Position numbers and translations under genes: made by a program. Of a stretch of 59,984 bases of DNA, positions 41,166 to 48,997 are shown one piece after another. Positions within the stretch are counted from its first letter, which is position 1. Each line of letters begins with the position of its first letter. This DNA comes from a virus. The notes beneath the pieces were generated by a model, which had not been told where the DNA came from, searched no databases, and was given only the letters and a program-made list of their open reading frames with translations. Where the stretch lies: positions 1 to 59,984 of IMG/VR virus record IMGVR_UViG_3300022602_000102, one strand, 5' to 3'.

Positions 41166-42785
41166 TTAATTTCCTTTTAAGAATGTATCCATTGGGACAC
41201 CGTAAGTTTTCCAAGCATCGGGCGGCTCTATAGCACTACCAGACTCTCTATCTGTTTGATCCGGTTTAAAACTTGTAGGATCTAAATTTTCATGACCAGG
41301 ATAAGGCTCAGTAGTTGGAACACGTAGCATAATGCTGGTAATTGTTGTGCCGTCTGTTTCTGTAGGATTATCAAATGTGCTTAAAGGATCAGGCGGAGTT
41401 GCTGTTGTTGCTGTTGGGGTCCCGCTAGCTGTGCCAGAATTGAGATTGATATTGCCTCCGTCAATCGCAGTATTTGCGGCTTTGATATGTGTATCACCTG
41501 AGGTATTAATATTTAATGCCGATCCCGATGTCAATTGTGTTATACCCGTAGCATTGATATCTAAAGTGTCTTCAACAGTAATCTTAGTAGCACCTGTTAT
41601 TTGTTCATCATGTGTGCCATCTATTTTAATGGCAACGTTGCCATTAACAATTAAATTTTTGTCGCCGCCAATTTCTGTTTGATGACGTTCTGCCACTTTA
41701 AGATTAAAATTACGACCACATTCTATGTTTATATCTCTGTCAGCATAAAAATTCATATCGTTGCCTGTATGCACACTAATACTGTCAGTTGCAAAGATAT
41801 CTATTTTACCATCGCTAGTCATTTCAATCCAACTAGTGCCTCTGGAATTAGTAATGTATATTAAATCCTCAGTATTATGCATCAATATTTGATGACCAGT
41901 TCGAGTACGTAATCTAATTAATTCATTAGCTGGTCTTGTGACATCACCGTCTGTATCTCCTGCATCGATACTAGCGTAATCTGGTGGACCAGAACTAGCA
42001 TCGGTCCTACGTAACCAGTTAGCGTCACCGTCATCCATAACAAATGTGCTACCGCCTAAACGGCTTACAAATGCATTTAAAACTTTCCATTCCGCTTTAC
42101 CGATATCTGCTTGTTTTGCACCTGATTGCTTATCAACTGGTCCCGGTGTGCTGATACCAAATACAGTACTAGGAGTTTCTCTTCGAGCACTACTACTAGT
42201 AATGCCTCGCACATCATCTAACAACAAACCTTGATCATCAAGTACTTTAGAAAAAGGATGAATTGGTTTTTTATTTGTATCTGGATCTTTAAGATTATTA
42301 TTACTTGTCACAGATTTATCATATTCAGCAGTTGGTGCTCTACCAGTATTGCCTGAATTATCTGCTGATACATCTTCTACTACACTTTGCGTTGCCGCAA
42401 GACCTGGTAACATGAAATTCATGCCTTCATCAGGAACACACCCTATCCAATAACCACGTTTAGGATCACCGTCAATGAAAATAATTACAACTGTCACTCC
42501 TACATCGGGAGGAACCATCCACATACCATAACTTTTTTGTGTATCATTGTAATCATTGTTTGGGCCAGTAGCGCCAACTGGTGTGACACCATAAAAAGGA
42601 CTCATGTATCGTACTTGGTGTAGTTGACTTTCTGAACTCGAAGCACCAACTGGTCTAAGAATTTCAACCTCAAGTATACCCATATAAGTAGGATCAAGAT
42701 TACTTACTACAGTCGCAAGAAAGGGCCCCGGTTTTTGTTCTTTAGGGGACGAGCTATACTCTTCATTTTCGTGTTCAACTGCCAT
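41166..42785 (-). CDS. 5: Baseplate central spike protein gp5-like, no lysozyme domain
   Basis: A 539-residue protein. Residues 18-130 form the OB-fold of gp5/VgrG spikes (GPFLATVVSNLDPTYMGILEVEIL, YGMWMVPPDVGVTVVIIFIDGDPKRGYWIG). Residues 290-460 are beta-helix repeats (HNTEDLIYITNSRGTSWIEMTSDGKIDIFATDSISVHTG, GGDKNLIVNGNVAIKIDG). T4 gp5 carries a lysozyme domain between these two parts. Here that interval (about 150-285) is polar and shows no lysozyme-like E...D/T pattern, so the spike probably lacks cell-wall hydrolase activity. The C-terminus is Pro-rich. It overlaps the upstream hub gene by one base (TAATG). Confidence 0.82.
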   Translation of the reverse strand: MAVEHENEEYSSSPKEQKPGPFLATVVSNLDPTYMGILEVEILRPVGASSSESQLHQVRYMSPFYGVTPVGATGPNNDYNDTQKSYGMWMVPPDVGVTVVIIFIDGDPKRGYWIGCVPDEGMNFMLPGLAATQSVVEDVSADNSGNTGRAPTAEYDKSVTSNNNLKDPDTNKKPIHPFSKVLDDQGLLLDDVRGITSSSARRETPSTVFGISTPGPVDKQSGAKQADIGKAEWKVLNAFVSRLGGSTFVMDDGDANWLRRTDASSGPPDYASIDAGDTDGDVTRPANELIRLRTRTGHQILMHNTEDLIYITNSRGTSWIEMTSDGKIDIFATDSISVHTGNDMNFYADRDINIECGRNFNLKVAERHQTEIGGDKNLIVNGNVAIKIDGTHDEQITGATKITVEDTLDINATGITQLTSGSALNINTSGDTHIKAANTAIDGGNINLNSGTASGTPTATTATPPDPLSTFDNPTETDGTTITSIMLRVPTTEPYPGHENLDPTSFKPDQTDRESGSAIEPPDAWKTYGVPMDTFLKGN

Positions 42786-45043
42786 TAATCATCCTTAGTA
42801 TCGTTAGGTTTCTGATCTGTAGTGTTAAGAGTATTAGCACTGCTTCCAGTTCCTGCATACTCTTGGCCATTTCTACGTGGGCCAGTTAATGTTTGTGTAA
42901 ACTGGCCGCCATCAAAGTAACTCTTAACTGTAACAACTCTATAAATTCCACTCCAAGTCATTACAGGAGCAGTTTTTGCACTTTTACCAAAATCAAATAA
43001 ACCAGTAGTTTGATTTAAATCAACAGGTGTTCTAAAATTTACCTTAATGTCGACTTCACTATTTTGATAACTCACACTACCATCTTTATTTAGGTTAGAA
43101 AATTGTGTAGGAGAACTTGTATAATTGCCCATACCGCTTTGTGCAATAAAATATGGATCTCCAATAATTTTTAAATCTAAATTTAGCATTCCAGCAGCAC
43201 TGGTGATAGCATCATGGAATTGTTTAGCGGCTCGGGTTTGTTCAGTTTCTTGACCGCCGCCACCTTTTCCGTCATTAAATTTTGTACCTGTAAATCTTAC
43301 TGCTGTTGGTACATCACCTAACTTCTTAGGTGGTGTTTGTCCGTCTGGTAATGGTTGATCATTTTGTTCTTTTCCGCTACTTGCACCGTTTGCCGCTTCT
43401 TGTCGTTTAGCATCAGTTGTTCTCTTAGACGAAGTTGCAGCCATTTTTGCTGTAAATCCTGTTTTAAATTCAATATGGAAACTTAAAACATCAACGTTCT
43501 TTCCTGTGTAAATGTAATCATATACTTTAACAACTTGTTTTTCAAGTTCATCAAACCCTGGGGCTTTTGTGCCAGGAGCAGTTACAGCACTAGTATGGAC
43601 TCCGTATGGAACAACACGATATACAATAATTCTAGGAGAAGTTCCTTGTTGTTGTACTGTTTTAGGATCATCGATCTGATAAACTTGTGTATCAATTCTC
43701 CACCACTTTCTCATCCCAGCAGAATCGATATTTTGTTCTTGCAGTTGTGCCGTTGAATAATCACTGTTAAGTAATACCGCATCAATAGCAGTTGTAATAT
43801 CAGTATCTTGACTAAATCTCATATCACTGATTTGTCTGTTTATTGTATTATTACTTCTAATCGGATTTCCATTAGAATCATACACTACGTTATCTTTTCC
43901 TATAGGAGCGTCACCTTTACGAGTATCGCCAAATCCCATTTTTGCTTTACCAATTAAATTAACACTGCCTGCATCTTGTACTAATGTGTCATTGCCCACT
44001 ACCGTACTTTGAGATAAGCCAAGTTTAGTTGCAATAGCATCTTGACTAGATGCTGACATTAAAGTTGTAGCACCATCTGAATTTTCACCAGAGCTACCTT
44101 GGCCTTCTGAAGAAATATCTGTTGGAAATAATATAACAATTTGGTCAGGAGTGTTAACAACTTTATCATCTTTCAATTGTTTTAAACGTTTGTTTAACAT
44201 TACTTGGAGACTTTTTTCTCCTGTTTGTAAAACTTCTTGTACAGTAAGTCCAGTAATACTGCCATCTGTTTTTAATTCAGAAACATGGCTGCTTAATGCT
44301 TCGCTGTTAACAGGAAATCCTTCACACTGATAAACTGCGCCGGCTTCTGTAACTGTCATTACCACATTACGCAATCTAAAAGGAATTTTACGAGCACTAT
44401 TTGGTACATTAACCATTGTGCCAGTTTCAGTATTTCCTCTGAAATCAATAGTCATTAAAAAAAATGCTTGCGTATAATTGGCATGGCCCGCATCCCATGC
44501 CGCTTGTTGTATACTCATCATAAACATGCCCATACTGTATGGTTCAGTTACCTGAAAACTGATCTTGTGCATGTTTGTATTGTGGCCTTTTTCAAAACCA
44601 ATAGTACTTTCAATTTCTAGCTTGTCTATGAAAAAGTCAAATTGCCCGTACTCTGTTTGTATTCTATTTGTTGGATCTGCATTTGCAGATTTAGCTATTA
44701 AAGGTAATCTTTGACCTTTCATATAGCCTGTATCAGGTTTGTTTAATTGATCTTTAGTTAGTACTGCCATGCCTAAAACATAGTCGTATGTTGCATAGGC
44801 AAATAATGGATTAGGCAGTGGAAGAGTTACGCCCGATATAGATTTAAATGCTGTACCAAAAGAACTTAATGCGCTACCGATACCGCCTACTACACCACTA
44901 ATTGCACTGCCAATACCAGACAATGCGCTTGCAGGTCCCGAACTTAAGAATCCAGCTACTCCGCTAACTGCTCCGCTAACTGCATCACTTACTGAAGTAG
45001 TTGCAGAATCTACCGCACCTGAAATATCTCCAAATAATGACAT
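42785..45043 (-). CDS. Putative baseplate hub structural protein
   Basis: A 752-residue protein between gp53-like and gp5-like genes. The first 70 residues are Ala/Gly/Ser-rich (ISGAVDSATTSVSDAVSGAVSGVAG), like the N-terminus of the protein two genes upstream. Residues 115-260 (FDFFIDKLEIESTIGFEKGHNTNMHKISFQVTEPYSMGMFMMSIQQAA, KIPFRLRNVVMTVTEAGAVYQCEG) resemble a large structural protein of marine T4-like phages. The position next to gp5 suggests it forms the hub that holds the spike (the gp27 role). This is inference from context; I cannot see convincing gp27 similarity. The C-terminus is disordered (TLNTTDQKPNDTKDD). Confidence 0.6.
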   Translation of the reverse strand: MSLFGDISGAVDSATTSVSDAVSGAVSGVAGFLSSGPASALSGIGSAISGVVGGIGSALSSFGTAFKSISGVTLPLPNPLFAYATYDYVLGMAVLTKDQLNKPDTGYMKGQRLPLIAKSANADPTNRIQTEYGQFDFFIDKLEIESTIGFEKGHNTNMHKISFQVTEPYSMGMFMMSIQQAAWDAGHANYTQAFFLMTIDFRGNTETGTMVNVPNSARKIPFRLRNVVMTVTEAGAVYQCEGFPVNSEALSSHVSELKTDGSITGLTVQEVLQTGEKSLQVMLNKRLKQLKDDKVVNTPDQIVILFPTDISSEGQGSSGENSDGATTLMSASSQDAIATKLGLSQSTVVGNDTLVQDAGSVNLIGKAKMGFGDTRKGDAPIGKDNVVYDSNGNPIRSNNTINRQISDMRFSQDTDITTAIDAVLLNSDYSTAQLQEQNIDSAGMRKWWRIDTQVYQIDDPKTVQQQGTSPRIIVYRVVPYGVHTSAVTAPGTKAPGFDELEKQVVKVYDYIYTGKNVDVLSFHIEFKTGFTAKMAATSSKRTTDAKRQEAANGASSGKEQNDQPLPDGQTPPKKLGDVPTAVRFTGTKFNDGKGGGGQETEQTRAAKQFHDAITSAAGMLNLDLKIIGDPYFIAQSGMGNYTSSPTQFSNLNKDGSVSYQNSEVDIKVNFRTPVDLNQTTGLFDFGKSAKTAPVMTWSGIYRVVTVKSYFDGGQFTQTLTGPRRNGQEYAGTGSSANTLNTTDQKPNDTKDD

Positions 45044-45044
45044 A

Positions 45045-45347
45045 TTATAAACCTAACACAGTTGTTAAATCAGCATTTTTACAAAGATATATTTGAACCC
45101 CTGGTACAAAATCAAGAATAGGATCTTGAATTACATCTAAATTTCGTTGCATAAACACCCACCATAAACTTGAAGTACCATACAAATCGTATGCTAACAA
45201 GTCTGGACGAAATGCATATTGCGGTTCTAATGTATACAAAAAATCATTTGTAGATTTACTAACCGGTCTAATGGTCAACACATCTAAGTATGTGTTTGTT
45301 ATTTGAGTAGTGTACCAAGGACTTGTGTTAGTGTATTTTGCAGTCAT
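45045..45347 (-). CDS. 53: Baseplate wedge protein gp53-like
   Basis: A 100-residue protein. YSI-like content includes TNTYLDVLTIRPV (18-30), FLYTLEPQYAFRPDLLAYDLYGTSSLWWVFMQRNLDVIQDPILDFVPGVQIYLCKNADL (36-95), which follows the gp53 pattern of two strands, RPDLLAYDLYG, LWWVF and DPI.DFV.G..IYLP. T4 gp53 is 196 residues; this short form keeps only the conserved LysM-like core. gp53 clamps wedges together. One base separates it from the downstream gene. Confidence 0.8.
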   Translation of the reverse strand: MTAKYTNTSPWYTTQITNTYLDVLTIRPVSKSTNDFLYTLEPQYAFRPDLLAYDLYGTSSLWWVFMQRNLDVIQDPILDFVPGVQIYLCKNADLTTVLGL

Positions 45348-45349
45348 GA

Positions 45350-46351
45350 TTAAATGTATCCAAATGAATTATTAAGATAGCCGCCGCCAACAAATCTATC
45401 AAGACTAAAGTTACGAGCACTGTTTCTACTGTATACTGGTTGTAATGTTACACTGAAACTACTCTTAGTAGGAACATGTGTTACTCCGCCACTTGTTGTG
45501 CCGCCAAGACCTAAACTGCCAGCTAGTCCTGCTATCTGTCCAACACCGCCGGCTATGGTACTTATTTCGCCGGTAATGCTACCTAACCCAGGAACGGCAC
45601 TACCTAATGCGCCGCCAATCGATCCTGCTAAACCACCAATACTGTCCGATACGCCTTGAATATTTCCAGCCATGCTTCCTACAACATTACATCCGATGTA
45701 ATCACAATCGTTAGGCAAAGTACAATTAAAACTAGTAACTACCACTGGTACGTTTTTAAAAATATAATTCCCATATCCGTTTAGCATAATCACAGGGGGA
45801 GGGTTACCTGCTTTAGGATCAGATCCAGTGAACATTTTGGTAAGACTTCTTAAATAATGAACTGCTGCAATCCAATATAATGCTTGAGTAGAATCTTCTA
45901 CGTTCATCGGTGCTGTAACTGAAATGCTTCCAGGGTCACTGTTTTTGTATGCTTGAAAAGTATAGTTGGTATGTGTAGTAGTAACTGCTTGATAGCTTGC
46001 AGTACTGTTAATTGTAATCTGAGGAGTGTATGGAAATATGAGTCCGCCGGCATCTTTTAATGGTTTTAAAACAGGACTACCTTTAAAACTAGTCCATTTT
46101 GCAAGACTTAATCTTACACGCCAATCAGCAGGATCTGCATCTCCACCAAAACTAGATATAGCACTCATAACATCACCAGCGCCTTCTGCTAACCCACTAA
46201 GTGCTCCGCTTAAACGGCCAGATGACGCAAAATCTGCTAGGGATCCGCTATCTGCTAAACCTGATGCAAAGTTAGAAATTGCATTTCCACCGCTTGCAGC
46301 GGCGTTTACAAGCTGGGATGCATCGGTTAATGAACTAAGGTCTAGTGCCAT
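45350..46351 (-). CDS. Putative baseplate tail-tube cap protein (gp48/gp54-type position)
   Basis: A 333-residue protein. The first 75 residues are Ala/Gly/Ser-rich helices. Residues 75-230 (DWRVRLSLAKWTSFKGSPVLKPLKDAGGLIFPYTPQITINSTASYQAV, SISVTAPMNVEDSTQALYWIAAVHYLRSLTKMFTG, PPPVIMLNGYGNYIFKNVPVVVTSFNCTLPNDCDYIGC) form a beta-rich domain that I recall from baseplate-tube-junction proteins of marine T4-like phages. The Gly-rich stretch (235-285) has small-residue repeats. It is the first gene of the long minus-strand structural block. Assignment to gp48 or gp54 is tentative. Confidence 0.6.
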   Translation of the reverse strand: MALDLSSLTDASQLVNAAASGGNAISNFASGLADSGSLADFASSGRLSGALSGLAEGAGDVMSAISSFGGDADPADWRVRLSLAKWTSFKGSPVLKPLKDAGGLIFPYTPQITINSTASYQAVTTTHTNYTFQAYKNSDPGSISVTAPMNVEDSTQALYWIAAVHYLRSLTKMFTGSDPKAGNPPPVIMLNGYGNYIFKNVPVVVTSFNCTLPNDCDYIGCNVVGSMAGNIQGVSDSIGGLAGSIGGALGSAVPGLGSITGEISTIAGGVGQIAGLAGSLGLGGTTSGGVTHVPTKSSFSVTLQPVYSRNSARNFSLDRFVGGGYLNNSFGYI

Positions 46352-46376
46352 ATAATATTATTTCCTTTTGGTATAA

Positions 46377-46384
46377 TATTTAGT
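46377..46384 (-). promoter_or_regulatory. Possible variant late promoter ACTAAATA (minus strand)
   Basis: TATTTAGT on the plus strand reads ACTAAATA, two mismatches from TATAAATA. The predicted start near 46371 gives a 20-base leader with AAGGA before the ATG at 46351. It is kept because of its position at the head of the structural block; the match itself is weak. Confidence 0.3.
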
Positions 46385-46412
46385 TGACTTTATTAAGTGC
46401 GTAGTTTATAAT
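46384..46412 (+). promoter_or_regulatory. Sigma70 promoter of the gp55 gene
   Basis: TTGACT (46384-46389) and TATAAT (46407-46412) are separated by 17 bases; only one base differs from consensus. Transcription would begin near 46419, just before ATG 46436. This fits a late sigma factor that must be made by host polymerase before late genes can be read. Confidence 0.8.
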
Positions 46413-46435
46413 TACACAAACGAGGATTGTTCTGA

Positions 46436-47266
46436 ATGACACCAACGAAAGTAAATTACCTAAACAACAAGGATATGTTGTTAGAAATACATAGAAGTAA
46501 AAGCTCATATTGTAGCTTTACACAACCAGAATATCACCAATACGACATAATTGTTCCAAGTTTGGATAAAATTAACATCCGAACGATTGCAGAGGCCAAA
46601 CGCAATAGAGCAAAACGAATCGGTGATTTAGATTATCAAACACGTAAAAAGGCTGGAGAAAAAGTTAAACAAGCTGACTGCGAAATTGACTATAAAAAGA
46701 TTCTTAAAACAGATGTAGTTTTTAGAGTCATGACGTTTGATCATATTCCGCTTAATAACACCCGTAAAAAGAATCCAAAGAGTCTAGCCGACCATAGAGA
46801 TAAAGTTAATTTTCCTCCGTTCCAACACTGGAAATTTGATGAAGAAGATAATCTTATTTGCGTGGGCAAAAGCCATTGGAAGGGAGATTTGGTTAAAGGA
46901 CACTTTGATAAAGATGCCGGCCAAATAACTAACACCTTAGCTAGGATGATGTTAAAATTGTGTGAACGTTATGCCACACGTGGCAACGTGCGTGGCTACA
47001 CATATAACGACGAAATGAAAGGACAAGCCATTTTGCAGTTAACACAAATTGGATTACAGTTTGATGAAAGTAAATCGGATAACCCATTTGCATATTTTAC
47101 TGCGGCTGTTACTAATAGTTTCGTTCGTATTATTAATATTGAAAAACGTAACCAAAATATCCGTGATGACATTTTAGAAATCAACGGTATGAACCCAAGT
47201 TATAGTAGAACTGGTGCAGGCGAACATGCGGCCGCACTAAAACGAAACGAGGAAGCTAGTGAGTAA
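46436..47266 (+). CDS. 55: Late transcription sigma factor gp55
   Basis: A 276-residue protein (T4 gp55 is 185). The C-terminal part ITNTLARMMLKLCERYATRGNVRGYTYNDEMKGQAILQLTQIGLQFDESKSDNPFAYFTAAVTNSFVRIINIEKRNQNIRDD (about 161-245) has the gp55 region-2-like core that binds the polymerase coiled coil and the TATAAATA-type -10 element. The N-terminal 140 residues are an extension (IRTIAEAKRNRAKRIGDLDYQTRKKAGEKV). With the sliding clamp and gp33, gp55 directs late transcription; those partners are not in this window. The many GATAAATA sites here are its expected targets. It has its own sigma70-type promoter. Confidence 0.92.
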   Translation: MTPTKVNYLNNKDMLLEIHRSKSSYCSFTQPEYHQYDIIVPSLDKINIRTIAEAKRNRAKRIGDLDYQTRKKAGEKVKQADCEIDYKKILKTDVVFRVMTFDHIPLNNTRKKNPKSLADHRDKVNFPPFQHWKFDEEDNLICVGKSHWKGDLVKGHFDKDAGQITNTLARMMLKLCERYATRGNVRGYTYNDEMKGQAILQLTQIGLQFDESKSDNPFAYFTAAVTNSFVRIINIEKRNQNIRDDILEINGMNPSYSRTGAGEHAAALKRNEEASE

Positions 47267-47286
47267 TAAGTACACAATGCCAATCG

Positions 47287-47307
47287 CCTATGATAAATAA
47301 TTATAGG
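47287..47307 (+). promoter_or_regulatory. Hairpin that covers the RBS of the GIY-YIG gene in read-through RNA
   Basis: CCTATGAT (47287-47294) pairs with ATTATAGG (47300-47307), with one G-U pair and the loop AAATA. The 3' arm includes AGG of the ribosome binding site AGGAGA (47305-47310). RNA starting at the late promoter would lack the 5' arm. This matches the logic known for T4 I-TevI. Confidence 0.55.
47292..47299 (+). promoter_or_regulatory. Predicted T4-type late promoter GATAAATA of the GIY-YIG gene
   Basis: GATAAATA lies inside the inverted repeat at 47287-47307. The predicted start is near 47305, at the RBS itself, 14 bases before ATG 47319. Confidence 0.65.
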
Positions 47308-47318
47308 AGACATTAACT

Positions 47319-47975
47319 ATGAAATATAAAATTGATTATTATGGATACGTTTACGAGTGGACAAATACTAAGAATGAGAAAAAGTATATTGGATCTCATT
47401 ACGGATCTGTGGATGATTATTATATAGGATCTGGTAAGGCATTTAAGCCAGCATACACTCGAAATCCAGATCTTTTTAAGATGAATGTATTAGAATATCT
47501 TATTGAAGACGATAAAAAACTACTGTTAAAAAAAGAGCAAGAATGGTTGGACCGTATTCCCAATATTAGAGAAAATAAAACTTATTATAATCTAAATAAT
47601 TATTCTTTAGGCGGGTCGAGCCATATAACAAGAAAACATATTGAAAAAAGATCAAATACATTAAAAGAAAAACACGCAAAATTAGGTCTGAGCGAGGCGG
47701 AACGATTATCCTACAAAACTAAAATTGAAACAAGACTAACAAGAATCGCGTCCGTAGGGTTTACAAAAAAAGAAAAAGAACAACATGCAAAATACGGATT
47801 CCAGGTACAAGTAACTACACCCAACGGCGAGATTAAAATATTTGATTCATGCGGGCAAGCAACAAGAGCATTAGGAATAGATGTACAATACGGATTAAAA
47901 GTTTGCATCAAAAATCTTGATTTTCGAGGTTATAAGATAGTAAAATTAAGAGATCCATTAGTGGATTGTAGATAA
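47319..47975 (+). CDS. Free-standing GIY-YIG homing endonuclease (Seg-like)
   Basis: A 218-residue protein. The N-terminus has the GIY-YIG fold: GYVYEWTN (9-16) for GIY and KKYIGSHYGS (21-30) for YIG, then DDYYIGSGKAF and a KKEQEWLDRI helix (68-77) with the catalytic Glu E69 or E71. Residues 110-165 are basic and helical (KRSNTLKEKHAKLGLSEAERLSY). The C-terminus (VTTPNGEIKIFDSCGQATRALGIDVQYGLKVC) looks like a NUMOD/helix-turn-helix DNA-binding repeat. Such enzymes cut related phages lacking the gene and spread by repair. It is inserted between gp55 and gp47, with a late promoter and an RBS hairpin of its own. Confidence 0.85.
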   Translation: MKYKIDYYGYVYEWTNTKNEKKYIGSHYGSVDDYYIGSGKAFKPAYTRNPDLFKMNVLEYLIEDDKKLLLKKEQEWLDRIPNIRENKTYYNLNNYSLGGSSHITRKHIEKRSNTLKEKHAKLGLSEAERLSYKTKIETRLTRIASVGFTKKEKEQHAKYGFQVQVTTPNGEIKIFDSCGQATRALGIDVQYGLKVCIKNLDFRGYKIVKLRDPLVDCR

Positions 47976-47983
47976 AGGAAAAT

Positions 47984-48997
47984 ATGGAAAATTTATTTAA
48001 GAAAGCGGCTGTATTTACAGATCTCCATCTTGGACTGAAAAGTAATTCGTCAATTCATAATCAAGACTGCGAAGATTTTGTTGACTGGTTCATATCTAAA
48101 GCAAAATCCGAAGGATGTGACACAGGATTATTTCTTGGAGATTTTCATCATAATCGAAATACATTAAATGTAGTTACAATGGATTACTCGTTGAGAGTTC
48201 TGGAAAAGCTCGGTCAGGCGTTTGATAACTTCTATTTCTTTCCTGGTAATCATGATTTGTATTACAAAGACAAACGGGACATACACAGTGTGGAGTTTGG
48301 AAAGTATATACCTGGTATCACTGTGGTACATGAGCCTACTACTATTGGAGATGTCACGCTGTGTCCCTGGCTGGTTGGTGAAGAATGGAAATCAATAAGC
48401 AAAAAAGGTGGCAAGTATTGTTTTGGACATTTTGAATTACCTAAATTCTTTATGAATGCCATGGTACAAATGCCTGATCACGGCGAACTTCAAGTAGATG
48501 CGTTCAAGGGGTTTGAACTAGGATTCAGTGGGCACTTTCATAAACGCCAACAAAATGAAAATATGATTTATATTGGCAACGCATTTCCGCACAATTATTC
48601 AGATGCTTGGGATGATGAGCGTGGTATGATGGTGTTAGAGTGGGGAGGCACTCCCACGTATTTTACTTGGCCTGGACAACCTACATTTCGTACAGTTAAA
48701 TTAAGCCAGCTAATCGATGAAGCTGATAAAATTATTAAACCTAAACAACATCTTCGTGTGACTTTAGACATTGATATTAGTTTTGAAGAAGCTAGTTTTA
48801 TTAAAGAAAAATTTATTGGTGATTATGACATTCGTGAACTAACACTAATTGCAGAAAAGAAAGAAGCTGAAATTAATACTAGTATTGATATCCAGGCTTT
48901 TGAAAGCGTAGATCAAATTGTAAGCAATCAGATTATTAGTATTGACAGCGAAACATATAACAAAAACACCTTGTTGGAAATTTATAATAGCTTATGA
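47984..48997 (+). CDS. 47: Recombination nuclease subunit gp47 (Mre11-like)
   Basis: A 337-residue protein, the same size as T4 gp47 (339). Phosphoesterase motifs in order are FTDLHLG (D13, H15), LGDFHH (D53), PGNHD (about 87-91), FGHFEL (near 147) and GHFHKR (near 184), which together form the two-metal nuclease site. With gp46 it resects DNA ends for recombination-dependent replication. The stop overlaps the gp46 start by 4 bases, consistent with the two subunits being made together. Confidence 0.93.
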   Translation: MENLFKKAAVFTDLHLGLKSNSSIHNQDCEDFVDWFISKAKSEGCDTGLFLGDFHHNRNTLNVVTMDYSLRVLEKLGQAFDNFYFFPGNHDLYYKDKRDIHSVEFGKYIPGITVVHEPTTIGDVTLCPWLVGEEWKSISKKGGKYCFGHFELPKFFMNAMVQMPDHGELQVDAFKGFELGFSGHFHKRQQNENMIYIGNAFPHNYSDAWDDERGMMVLEWGGTPTYFTWPGQPTFRTVKLSQLIDEADKIIKPKQHLRVTLDIDISFEEASFIKEKFIGDYDIRELTLIAEKKEAEINTSIDIQAFESVDQIVSNQIISIDSETYNKNTLLEIYNSL

